Positions 13,207 to 23,276 of a DNA stretch of 64,000 nt are shown here, piece by piece. Each line of letters opens with the position of its first letter. The stretch's first letter is position 1. The position numbers were made by a program, and so were the translations under genes. The DNA comes from Patagioenas fasciata (lineage: Eukaryota; Chordata; Aves; Columbiformes; Columbidae): the NCBI RefSeq assembly GCF_037038585.1, contig NC_092520.1, positions 57,254,501 to 57,318,500 on the forward strand, read 5' to 3'. The notes below the pieces were generated by a model. The model saw only the letters and a list, made by a program, of their open reading frames with translations, was not told the origin of the DNA and made no database searches.

Positions 13207-13270
13207 CGCTGAGGGTTTTTTCCCCCCCTTTTTTTTTTCTTTTTTTTTTCTTTTTTTTTTTTTCCCCTTT
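13207..13270 (+). repeat. Pyrimidine-rich homopolymer tract
   Basis: T runs interrupted by C7 and single C bases, ending in TTTCCCCTTTT and immediately followed by its own complement (see findings). Confidence 0.9.
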
Positions 13271-13891
13271 TGAAAGGGGAAAAATCTGTGCAAGAGCTTT
13301 TGTATGTTTCCAGATGATAGATTTTGGAATTTGGGCTACCCCACTGGCAGCTCAGAGCTAGCTGTGAACTGGTCTCATGGAAAAAATTGGCAAGCTTTGG
13401 TCTTCAAAGAATTAAACTTCCTTTTTAAGGCCTTCCTAGGTAAGCTAAAAAATTATGAAGAAAAGCCTATTGAACAAAAGGGTAACGGTGCCGTAATGAA
13501 TAATACGGATGCCACTTAGAAGGCTGGGGAGCACTTCCAGTGATGGCAGTGCTGGACCTGAAACAAAACCGGACCTCAGGTACAGCAGCACTTCATTGTT
13601 TTCCAGGGCCCGCAGATTTGCATTTCACTAAGCCAGGGTGAGAGGTGCTAAGCCTGGATTTTTTTTTTGCAAACCAGCCTCCGAACTTAGAAATGTATGG
13701 GAATGCTGCAGTTTCAAATTGCAGGCCCTGTTAAAAACCGGTTTAATTTTTTTAATTATAAGGTTTTAGGGTGGGAAGGGTTGTTGTTACAGGCAGGTGA
13801 AAATTTGCTGTGTTATATATACATGTAGGCTGTTCTTTTTTGTTTTTTCCTCTCTCTTTTCTCTCTGATAGCTCATTCTGTCAAGTTTTAG

Positions 13892-13993
13892 TTTTCAGAC
13901 AAATTCTCACATCACCTAAAAGGCCGAACACTTGTAGAACCAATGAATTTTATCCCGTTTGTGGAAACTGCAGTGGGCTTGCTCAATTTTAAG
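13892..13993 (+). CDS. CLYBL: CLYBL coding exon, residues 147-180
   Basis: The exon encodes 34 residues starting FSDKFSHHLKGR and ending FVETAVGLLNFK. The glutamate in FVETA is at the family's conserved metal (Mg2+) coordination position in the TIM barrel. Length and phase (0/0) match the human exon exactly. The acceptor is GTTTTAG at 13891 and the donor is AAG/gtaagc at 13994. A second AG lies seven bases into the exon; its use would shift the frame, so the upstream site is chosen. Confidence 0.95.
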
Positions 13994-15780
13994 GTAAGCA
14001 GGTCTTGAAGTGTTCATGTTTTGCCATCTCAGCAAACTAGGATGAGCAGAATACTCCCCAGTCTCCTCCTAATTGCAGCAAGGAAGAGAGATTAAAAAAC
14101 ACTAAACGTATTTTTCAGTCCCCTGAAACATCTGTATATTTAACTCTCGTGTTTGCATACTGAAGACCTTCATAAATTCAAAATATTTCAGTGACAGAAC
14201 AGTTCCAGATAGCCCATGCCAAATAACAAAATCTCTCTGCATTGCTGTTATCACTTTTAATACACTTGGAGTAGAAACGTGCTTCTCCAAATATTTGAAA
14301 TACCCACAGTGTTGCAATACACTTGGCTATTTAGTAGCTGTCGAACTGGACTTTTGTATAATGTTTAATTAGAAAAAAGAATCATCATCACTTCCTTATT
14401 GCTAAACTGGTATCTTTATAATGGTTTCTACTGATAACATTCCAACCAGATTTCATGTTGTAGTATTTTTTGTGTATATGATGGAGTGTTTAATGCTAAG
14501 ATTAGAAGTATAATTAACTTGGAAAACAGGCAATATCTGAAGAAGGTGCTCCTTTCTTAGGGTCATTTTAGATCATTTTTAAGTGCATTTTCATATAAAT
14601 CGCTCCCCAACCTTTACTGTCAAGTCCAGGTTTGTCAGAAAGGTGAAGCAGTGTGGTAACGAAAATGGAAGATCTCGTGCCTGCACCAGGAATTCAATGT
14701 TCCCCGCCCAAGCTCTAAGGGAAAAGTTTGGGACCAGCTGAGGACACACACATCAGAAGTACCTCCAGAAATACCGGCGGCCCTCTCAGGCAGCCTGCTC
14801 GTTTGATACAGCCATTTATCTTACAACACACGCTAACGTATCTGGGAACGTAATAAAGCAGTAACTGAACAGACATGCTCCTCTTTCGTGTGCATACACA
14901 GAATTAAATCGTATTTGAAACTGGCTGAGGTTTTTTTATTCACCTACGCTATTTTATAGTGCAATTTTTAATATTGCAGCTCCTGATGTTGGCAGGAGAG
15001 TTGCCTTTTAAAGAACTCTGGTTAAGAATAATTTCTTGTCGCACCAGCTGCACACACCAGTATAGCTTATAATTACATCTCTCTCTCTCTGTGTGTACCT
15101 TAGCCTTAGAAATATAAATATTTTCCAAACATTGATATAAAATAGTAATATTTTGGAAATGCGCTTCTTCACAGAATAGCTACGGCAGCTAATTTTTCCT
15201 TGCTTTTATTGTAATACTTTTCTGCAGCACTTGTTGCATTTTTAACTTCCTTACCTACTTCTTAGTTATACGTAGCAGAAGGCTTTAAATTAGCAATCCT
15301 ATAAGGAATCCTTATATCCTATAAGGAATTCACAACCATTTTAAACCATTCGAATTATTTATTTATTTAAAGATATTGTGATTTTTTTTTCTCGTGCAGA
15401 TATATTACGTGGCAAAATAATCAAATTTAATACTTCTCATTTGGTTTTAAGCAATATTTGACAAATGCTTTGTTTCATATTATTACATAAATACCTGAAG
15501 TACCAATCACAGTAATAACCCGATGTCAATCAATTGGTGGGAAATCTGCTACGATGTCCTATATTTACACAGCCTAGGCATAGAGGTGCTTAGGGAAAGA
15601 TAATGTTTTCTCTTTTGCTGAGTCATTTTAAAGCACTGTGCACAAACACCTGCAATGGCTTTGCTTAATAGGAGCAATTTTAGCTGAAGGGTTTTGGTAA
15701 CACAGAGTTGCTGTAATATCCTCTTAGTCTCTCTGCATCCTGCATTTCTGTAGAAATTAACGTTCTGTTCTCATTTGAAG
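13994..15780 (+). other. CLYBL: CLYBL intron, 1.79 kb
   Basis: AT-rich intron with a canonical gtaagc donor. It contains a short (CT)n/(GT)n run near 15080 and a direct/inverted repeat cluster near 15298-15330. Its annotated acceptor TTTGAAG is weak, and a better-looking CTGTAG lies 27 bases upstream (see findings). No gene or mobile element is seen. Confidence 0.85.
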
Positions 15781-15874
15781 GCTGTCTGTGAAGAAGCACT
15801 GAAAACAGGATCCCAGGTTGGCTTTCATTTGGACGCAGTCGTCTTTGGAGGAGAGGATTTCCGTGCCAGCATAG
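15781..15874 (+). CDS. CLYBL: CLYBL coding exon, residues 181-212 (metal-binding GGEDF loop)
   Basis: The exon reads AVCEEALKTGSQVGFHLD and then AVVFGGEDFRASI, followed by the first base of a glycine codon. The aspartate of GGEDF, at position 206 in human numbering, is the second conserved metal ligand of the CitE-like barrel. The exon enters in phase 0 and leaves in phase 1, which fits the next exon (I-G-A-T-S-S across the junction). Both splice sites are weak: the acceptor is TTTGAAG and the donor is ATAG/gttgtt. The choice of boundaries rests on protein continuity with human CLYBL. Confidence 0.93.
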
Positions 15875-17278
15875 GTTGTTACCTGTCTGTTTGCTATAAA
15901 TGTTAATGTCTGGCTTTTGCATCGGAGGAGCCCGATGTGACTTATGGCCATTGCTTTACCGGCAGCGATTATGAAAGTAATGTCAATGCTGGATTCTGAA
16001 TTCTACACTTCCACTTTTCCCCTTAATTTTTTTTCAATGCAGAATGTATCACTGGGAAATTAAAACGTGGTCCCTGTGTGTTACAGTGCGCTGACACTTT
16101 CTTGCACTTCTTGCCATGCAGTACCAGAAGTTAATGGAAAACAAAACCAAAATAAAACGAAAAAACTGTTGAGTCACTGAAATTGTATAAAAATATGATA
16201 TCCATAAGAAACATGCACATGCTTCTAAGAACTGCATTTGAAGTCCTAAAATTCCAGTGTCTGCTTTGTCATGGTTTTGCAGACAATTGTCTGTCAGGCT
16301 TTTGACATCATGCACAAGTACTCTCCTGATACATTTTGCTTTCATAAATTTACTTTAAATATGTCCCATGTCAAGAGAGTCGCCTATTTGTGTGAAAGCA
16401 CTATTAGTCTTCCTCAAAAATAAAAAGTATTTCAAAATAGCTTTTATGAGCGGCCGCTTACGACCTTAGTAATGTGATTCAGTTTATAGATAATACTTCA
16501 GAGCTATCAACATTTACATTAAAAATAAGTACGTTAATGTAAAAAAATAGCTTTGCTTTAGTAAAATAATAAAAACTGGAAAACTGTGTGTAAATAGTGA
16601 CCCTAAGTAAAGGGAACATACTATTATTATTATTATTATTGTTTTATTTTTTCACATCAGCCTTCACATGAGCACATTGCTTAACTGGTGCCCTGTGAGT
16701 GCATGAAGTCTCATGAATACTTTTGCTTCTTCTCAGAAGTCATCTACCGTCATTTTTCATCCAAATACTAAAGCTTAAATATTCAGCTTAGGACATCAGT
16801 TGTGACAAGAATCACAACCAGGGCAAGTGCAATTCTATTCTCAGTGTGAATTTTTTAACCATTTAGTTGTACCCAGTATATCAATTTGTATAAAGCTTCT
16901 TTTGCTGTAATGCTTCTCACTGTACATACAGTAAATACTGTAATCAAATAATTACTTCATGTTAGTCCCAACTTCACAGTCCTTAGCAGCCAAAATTCCC
17001 ACTGACTTCAGGCTTACAACTTCTGATTTGAACTGTAGCAAAATCTGAATTTTATAATCTAGTGCTTAAAGAGAGCTTTTTTTGTTTTGCTAAAGCAACT
17101 TTCAGGTTTTTCCTCATAAGAGTATTGTTTCGACAATATAGCCTTGCAACCCCTCTTTTGTTTTCTGAATTGGTTAAATGAAATCTCAAAAGTGTTGGTT
17201 TTTTTACATAGGAAATATTTAAATAGAAAGGTTTTAAACACTCTTGTCAGCTTTTCTTTGTTTTCATTGTTTTCGTAG
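15875..17278 (+). other. CLYBL: CLYBL intron, 1.40 kb
   Basis: AT-rich intron with a non-consensus gttgtt donor and a TTTCGTAG acceptor behind a T-rich tract. An (ATT)n run sits at about 16621-16640. An isolated NotI site (GCGGCCGC) lies at 16451-16458. No gene is recognised. Confidence 0.85.
16621..16640 (+). repeat. (ATT)n microsatellite
   Basis: About six to seven TAT/ATT units. Confidence 0.9.
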
Positions 17279-17446
17279 GTGCAACAAGCAGTAAGGAAAC
17301 TCACGATATTCTATATGCCAGGCAAAAAATAATAGTCACAGCAAAGGCATTTGGCCTTCAAGCAATAGACCTTGTTTACATCGATTTCCGAGATGAAGAG
17401 GGGCTCCGCAAGCAATCAAGAGAAGGTGCCTTAATGGGATTCACTG
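17279..17446 (+). CDS. CLYBL: CLYBL coding exon, residues 212-268
   Basis: Starting with two bases that complete Gly212, this exon encodes ATSSKETHDILYARQK, then IIVTAKAFGLQAIDLVYIDF, RDEEGLRKQSREG and ALMGFT, with one base of Gly268 at the end. Conserved features are the TSSKE turn, the LYARQKI helix, the QAIDLVYIDF strand and the REGA/MGFTG segment. The acceptor is TTTCGTAG and the donor is ACTG/gtatgg. Phases 1 in and 1 out match the flanking exons. Arg259, the residue hit by the common human loss-of-function stop variant, is an AGA codon at 17419-17421. Confidence 0.95.
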
Positions 17447-19104
17447 GTATGGCTTTCTGCCGGTGTCTCAAAATAATGCATAGCTTCTTCAATTTAAATA
17501 TATTGCTATATTTACTGCCACTCAGATGAATAACTTGGTTTTTATTTCAGGTCATTTATTGAAAAACTCAGTAACACCAAGCTCTTTTATGTTTATTAGG
17601 ACCTTTAAAATCGAGGCTGGACATTTTGCCTGAAAATTCACAGCCTGCTTTTTAAAACCGCATCCCATGAAGCGTGTGACTATTTTCTGAAGAGAAGTTG
17701 GGGCAGAGGCCGTGCAGTGATTCCTCACATCATAGAGCAGGGGAAAGGCGACACTGTGCTCTGCCACGGCCACTCTACAGTTGCTTTGTAAAATATTTGG
17801 ATCACAAATATTTTTTTTAGGCAAAGGAATTGAGAAGCAAATCTCAAATGCTAATTGCTAGGGGAAAAGGTGGTTGGTTTTTTTTAATTTTTTTCTTTGA
17901 TTGTTTTTCATCTCCTGGCTCCCCTCCCAGTAAGTGCTGGTGACACCCACAGGCACTGGCAGACAGTAAGAGCAGCAGGCTCCTTGCCCCAGCGTCCTGT
18001 ATAGCAGCCTGTTACTCTCTGATGGCTGGCCCAGGTCACTCAGACACCCTGGTGGGACAGTGCAGCCACCAAAGACTGGGGTTTTGCAACAGAAATCAGC
18101 CATTTCGCACATGCATTAGAGAGTTCTAGCATACAGGACCAACATTTTACATTGTCTCTGACCATCATTCAGGATATACATACAACAAGAACAAAAACCC
18201 CATCTCTTGGGTTTTTGTCACCAAGGGCATGGTTCTAGCTGATGCCATCTAGCAAACTACATTTTTACAGTTAGTGGTATATGATCTTAAAGCACCGAGC
18301 AAAATAATCTAATAAACCAAGTATTCTTTTAAGTCATCTTGACGTGCCAGTAAAAGAATAGAGATCGATGCTCTTCAGCACAAACTGCCTTACTGTCTGC
18401 TGAGCTTCAACGTTTGCAAAACCGGATCTTGTTTTGGAGGCAAAACAGTTAGCTCCTCACAGCTACATTATCCACGTCCATGTGGACTTCCACCCTTCAG
18501 TCATCTGTGATTGAAGTTGGGAAGATAATAGAGCTCCTGAATGGTAGCACCTGCTGATGGCCACCTAATCTCGACCAATATTTCCTAGCTTCAGGAAAGG
18601 CTTGATTTTTGAAAAAGCATAAGCATCTGAACCTCCTGTTGACAGAAGATGGAGCTGCAGATGCTTAGCACCTTTGAGAGCACTCTTTTTGAATGCTTAA
18701 TGTGTATTTAAACACTTAACTCAGGCTACCAATTTAGGAAATTTAGAAATGCTCAGCATAAACCATGTTGATGGTGGTTTGGACTCCACTGACTTTATGG
18801 TGGAAGTTGTCTGACATCGGGACAGCGTCCAGATAGGAGACAAATTAAAAGGTCATGTGTGGCAATTTATAGGGTAAAGTGAATCACTGACTTGGCCATA
18901 GAGATGTCTTGCCTTATCTCATGAGGAGTAAAGATCTTTAAAAGGTACAGACTTCCCTAAGATGAACTCACAGCTCCGGCTCTTTGCCTCCTGCCTTTCC
19001 ACAACTACCATCAGCACATTTCCAAAATCCAGCGAACAGCCTGATAACCAGTCCAACCATAATTAGAGACGGGGCAATATTGACTTTCCTGATTTGGTGG
19101 GGGA

Positions 19105-19210
19105 AAAAAACAAAACAAAAAACACAACAAAAACCACACACACACACACAAAATAAAAACAAAACCAAAAAGAACCAACAACAACAACAACAAAAAAGAC
19201 AACAAAAAAA
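19105..19210 (+). repeat. A-rich compound simple repeat
   Basis: Successive AAAAC, (CA)n at about 19137-19150, and (AAC)n units about 19177-19205. Its complement yields the Phe/Cys-rich frame on the minus strand, which is not coding. Confidence 0.9.
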
Positions 19211-20096
19211 CCCATACAACCTGTTTAAGTCAAAATAGCGCTTTTGGTAAAAAATAAAAAAAAAGTGAGGTTGATCCAAAATGTTTCACTTTTTGTTGCT
19301 TGTTTTGATGAAAATAAAATGTCATTTCAAAACTAAAAACAAAACCATTTTGTTCCAAAACTACAGAAATGAAACATTTTAACATTTGCAATTTAGTATT
19401 CATCATGGAAAATTACAAACAGGTCTTAACTTAATCCATGACCTTGTATAAAGCAGAAGTCTACAGATCGTATTTGCCACTGACAGTCTCTGGTAATGTG
19501 AGAGTAGAATACTGAAATGTCACCTTAATAACAAGTTAAAAACATGCAATTCTTGTTATTTTTAAATATTTACAATCCCTTCCTGCTACTTTTACACAAA
19601 GAATCAAAATCATTGAAATCAACAGGACTAAAACGAACCGAGATTTCTAAATTGCTCTCTTAACTGGAGAACACACATTTAGTTGCATGCATAGGACCAA
19701 ATTCACCACCCTCAAAACTAATGCAGATCTAGAATATTCAGCAAAGATATATATATCCATAGATTTTCCCATATTCAGATTTAGACCAGCAGAATTTGCC
19801 TTAATCTAATCAAATATGTTCACTCAAGATTAAACAAGTGAAATAATATAACGAAGCATTTACCAGCTGTTTACTTACTATTGTGACCCTCATTGGTTAT
19901 TGTAACAAATTTTTCTTTTCCAGTTATCTTATAAGCAGCTTGTTTTCCTTCAGCGAATGTGTTTATATAAAATCAAATGTTTTCAAAAGTAATTTAGACA
20001 AGTAATAGCTCTTTTATATGTATATTTTAATATATTTATGCTTGTATTTATATATACATATTTTTTTAATATGGGGGGAGTGGGTATTTATATAAC

Positions 20097-20117
20097 CACA
20101 CACACACACATACACAC
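20097..20117 (+). repeat. (CA)n short microsatellite
   Basis: CACACACACACACATACACAC in an AT-rich setting. Confidence 0.9.
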
Positions 20118-22617
20118 CTGGCAATATGTTTTACAATACCACAATGTGCGGACTCCAAATCAGTGTGTTGCCTATATAAATGGTTCTCAGGTTTAGGAAT
20201 ATTTATGTAAAAAATTAAGTAAACTTTGCCATTAGCTTTAACAGCTGACTCAGTCATTATAGAAAGTCCTGTGCTACGTGCTGAGAAGCCAGATATAAAT
20301 ACGAAACACTATAGGTTTCCTCTCTTTTGTAGAGAACTAAAATGACACCATCATACAGTTACCTAAAAGACTTGACAGGTATTGATTTAAAGCACGATAT
20401 ATCAAGTGGTACTGTAAAAAGGATTTCATGGTCATAAATTTTAATGTCTTCCAATTTTGCACTCTCTCAGTAACTTGTCAATAACAACAATTCTGTTTAA
20501 AATATTTGCTTCATTCCTGCATGGCATTAAGTCTGTTATACAGTTATTTGGATACATAATCTGTTACAAAAATCAACTGAGTGCAATAAATCAAAAGTTA
20601 GATCCTGTTCTCTGTAAAATGTTCAGCAGTGTTTTCATGATTAAAAGCGTAGCTTACTGCTATAGATGTCTTTATCAAAAGCAAATTATTTTTATGAAAA
20701 TGTTTTACACTTTAAAAAATCACGTATAAATATTTGTATTTTTGTTATAATTATAGCCTGACTTCAAGTGTAGATTAAAATGTATTCTACACTTTTCCCA
20801 GAAAGTTAAGCTTCTTAGGATTTTGCAGGAATTATTTGTACACCCTTCAATTTTAGAATTAGTACTTTATCCAAGGAGAATTTGTTGTATTACAAATAAG
20901 GAACATCATAATCTTATTAATGGTGACATTTGATTAAATTGACTAAAAAACATTTTATTACACCTCACGTAAAACACATTAGTTAAGGAAATTCTCTCAG
21001 TGTCATTTATTTCAAAAAACGTAGTTCTTACTGAGTTTAAAACTTTTAATTATTATAAGCTATTTTTTAAATAGTTCCCATATTGAAATTTCAAACTGAA
21101 AATTTGGATGCCCTGAAGTTCATAAATGAAAAGTTGTTTGATGGAAAATAAAATAAAATTGAGTTACTTATGGCTTTTGAGTAAAGAAATGTAGCAACAC
21201 TTAAAAGCTACTGTTTCTTTGCTCATTAAATTAAGCAGATTGTGCTGCTGCATCCCCCGATTTTGTTTATACTCTGGGTTATCCCTCAGACCCACTGCAG
21301 TCTGATCCAAGTAATCCCAGGCTTTGTCGTTTGGTTGATTTGTCGTTGCTTTGTTTTTGTTTTCAGAGGTGATTTAATTTAAAATAGGTGTATCTTCTCA
21401 CAGCCCTTCTTACACCAAGCCAGGGGCTGATTCCTAACGTACGGCTGGCTCCATGTCAGTGGGAACATCGGAGCAGACCCCCCTGATGTGCAGGAAACCT
21501 CCTTAGGTCCTGACGCTTCAAACTTTTCCTTGCACGCAAAAAATCTGTCTGCAGCGTGGGGCGGGATGGGGTGGCCGTGGGACCTGCCGTGGGCAGGAGG
21601 CTGCTGGCTTCGTGGCAGGTTTGCAAGCTCGGGCTCATCCCCAAACCCCATTTTGTTATCCGGCAGGGAGGAGAGTCGTTTATTCTACAGGAAACTGGGA
21701 ATTACGGTAGCCTTTCTTTACTGAAACACTTTGAAACCCAAGAAATCACACTGGCCTCTGGAATTCCCTTAGAAATTAACTCATAATGTCAGATGTTACA
21801 CTTTTAAAACTGTCAAACAAATTAGATGCGTATTTGTTTTAAGGTAGCTAAATACAATAACAGATTGAAGCGGATTATGTGGTTGTCTATTCACATTTGA
21901 AAATCTCTAGTAAAAAAAGGCAACATCTACTTTTATTTTCTTAACATAAGCTATACAATAAAGGATTAAAAAAAAAAAAGTGCTTGATAAAACTTCAGGG
22001 CACTGCTGGTAGTTGTTTAATATACCGGTGACTAAATAAATGTTGCAACCTACCTGCAACTGCTAACTATGGCAACGATGGTTTAAACAACATTGAGGAT
22101 TTTATGATGCTAAACCAATACTGAGAATTTAGGGCACGATGCTTAGGTGCCTGGTAACTTTTCAGTCCTGCAAATCGCTTGCTACCTCCTTCAGATCTCA
22201 TTTTCTGGATACATTTTAATATAACTTATTTTATATGCGACTGGAGCTATTATTTATATAGTAAAATTCAGTGATGCATTATGCTAAAGTGTTATTGACT
22301 GCCCGAGACAAACGATTGCACCTGAAAAGACTGAGAGAAGATCTATGGGTTGAAATGGGGAGGGAGGAGAAAGAATCGTGGCTTCTTTCAAACAATATTG
22401 AATGCAAGCGTAGCTCGAGATATTTTTATTCTTAAAAAAAATGGCAAAAGGCTGTCTGCCTGTTGGCCAGTTTAAAAAATAGAAGAAACCAAGTAAAATA
22501 ATTAGTTAAAGAGGATGAAAGTCTGCAAGGCATATGAGAGCCTCAAGTGGTTGGAACATTTTGCTTGAACATCTGTTTGTCGATGCATGATTCTGGTGTT
22601 ATTAATCTTCTTTGTAG

Positions 22618-22742
22618 GTAAGCAGGTGATTCACCCCAACCAAATTGCTGTTGTCCAGGAACAGTTCTCTCCGAACCCTGAAAAAATAAAGTGGGCACAA
22701 GAACTGATTTCTGCTTTTGAAGAGCATCAGCGATTAGGCAAG
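22618..22742 (+). CDS. CLYBL: CLYBL coding exon, residues 268-309 (HPNQ motif)
   Basis: The exon completes Gly268 and encodes KQVIHPNQIAVVQEQFSPNP, then EKIKWAQELISAFEEHQRLG and K. The GKQVIHPNQ segment is a hallmark of the CitE-like family and lies at the end of the barrel. The helix EKIKWAQELISAF leads to the C-terminal lid. The acceptor is TTTGTAG and the donor is AAG/gtaaat at 22743. The exon begins with GTAAGC, itself a near-perfect donor sequence (see findings). Phase is 1 in and 0 out. Confidence 0.95.
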
Positions 22743-23225
22743 GTAAATACTTTGTTAATATGCCATAGTACAAACCAAATTTCAATTATTTTTGAGATTT
22801 AGAAAGCTTGGTGGTGGCTCTTTGAATTTATCTTGTGAAGTGTGCTGTAACTGAGAGTAGTGCTGGTGAAATCTGTGTCTGGATAGACTGTAGAGTTTAT
22901 ATTTATTATAAACGTGTCACTTCCCAATATTTTTACAAATAGACCAGCTATCTGTTTCTCCCCCTCCTGTTTTAACATTAATTCTTGGAGTACACAGCCT
23001 TTTGAGTACCTACATATATCTACAAGATAGGTGAATTAAAACTGCTTCTCCATTATACCACAGAATCACGATGCTACTGTCATAGGAAAATATTTGCAAT
23101 CAAAAGGCAGGTAGCCTGATAGGCGACTCCCGACTGCTTGTGCAGATATCACTTATGGAAAGAAATAAACAGATTAGGAAGTCTTGGTTTTCTAAAATAT
23201 CTCTGTGGTGGTAAACCTGTTTCAT

Positions 23226-23276
23226 TTTTGTGGGGTTTGATCCCACAAAATTCGCTCACTGGTAGTGAGTGAATTT
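23226..23276. repeat. Two adjoining hairpins sharing a boundary
   Basis: The first stem is TTTTGTGGG / CCCACAAAA (9 bp, 7-base loop). The second is AAATTCGCTCACT / AGTGAGTGAATTT (13 positions with one G-T wobble, 3-base loop). They overlap by three bases. Confidence 0.8.

Larger units (their letters stand above)
10324..13891 (+). other. CLYBL: CLYBL intron, 3.57 kb, with enhancer-like tracts
   Basis: It is bounded by a strong gtgagt donor and a TTTTAG acceptor preceded by a long pyrimidine tract at about 13830-13870. Complex, homeobox-core-rich sequence at about 10.78-11.42 and 11.84-12.68 kb is listed separately, as is a palindrome closing a T-rich tract near 13.2 kb. Nothing else is recognisable. 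Confidence 0.85.
17447..22617 (+). other. CLYBL: CLYBL intron, 5.17 kb
   Basis: AT-rich intron. It contains an A-rich simple repeat with (CA)n and (AAC)n units at about 19108-19208, a fold-back at 19278-19380, another (CA)n run at about 20097-20117, and a small GC-richer patch at about 21400-21650 carrying only overlapping chance frames. No CR1 or coding sequence is recognised. Confidence 0.8.

Noticed and set aside
16451..16458. Isolated NotI site (GCGGCCGC) in an AT-rich intron
   Set aside because: Unusual locally but a single 8-base CpG cluster carries no functional evidence.
18968..19279. Cys/Phe-rich minus-strand frame resembling a membrane protein
   Set aside because: Arises from the complement of an A-rich (CA)n/(AAC)n simple repeat.
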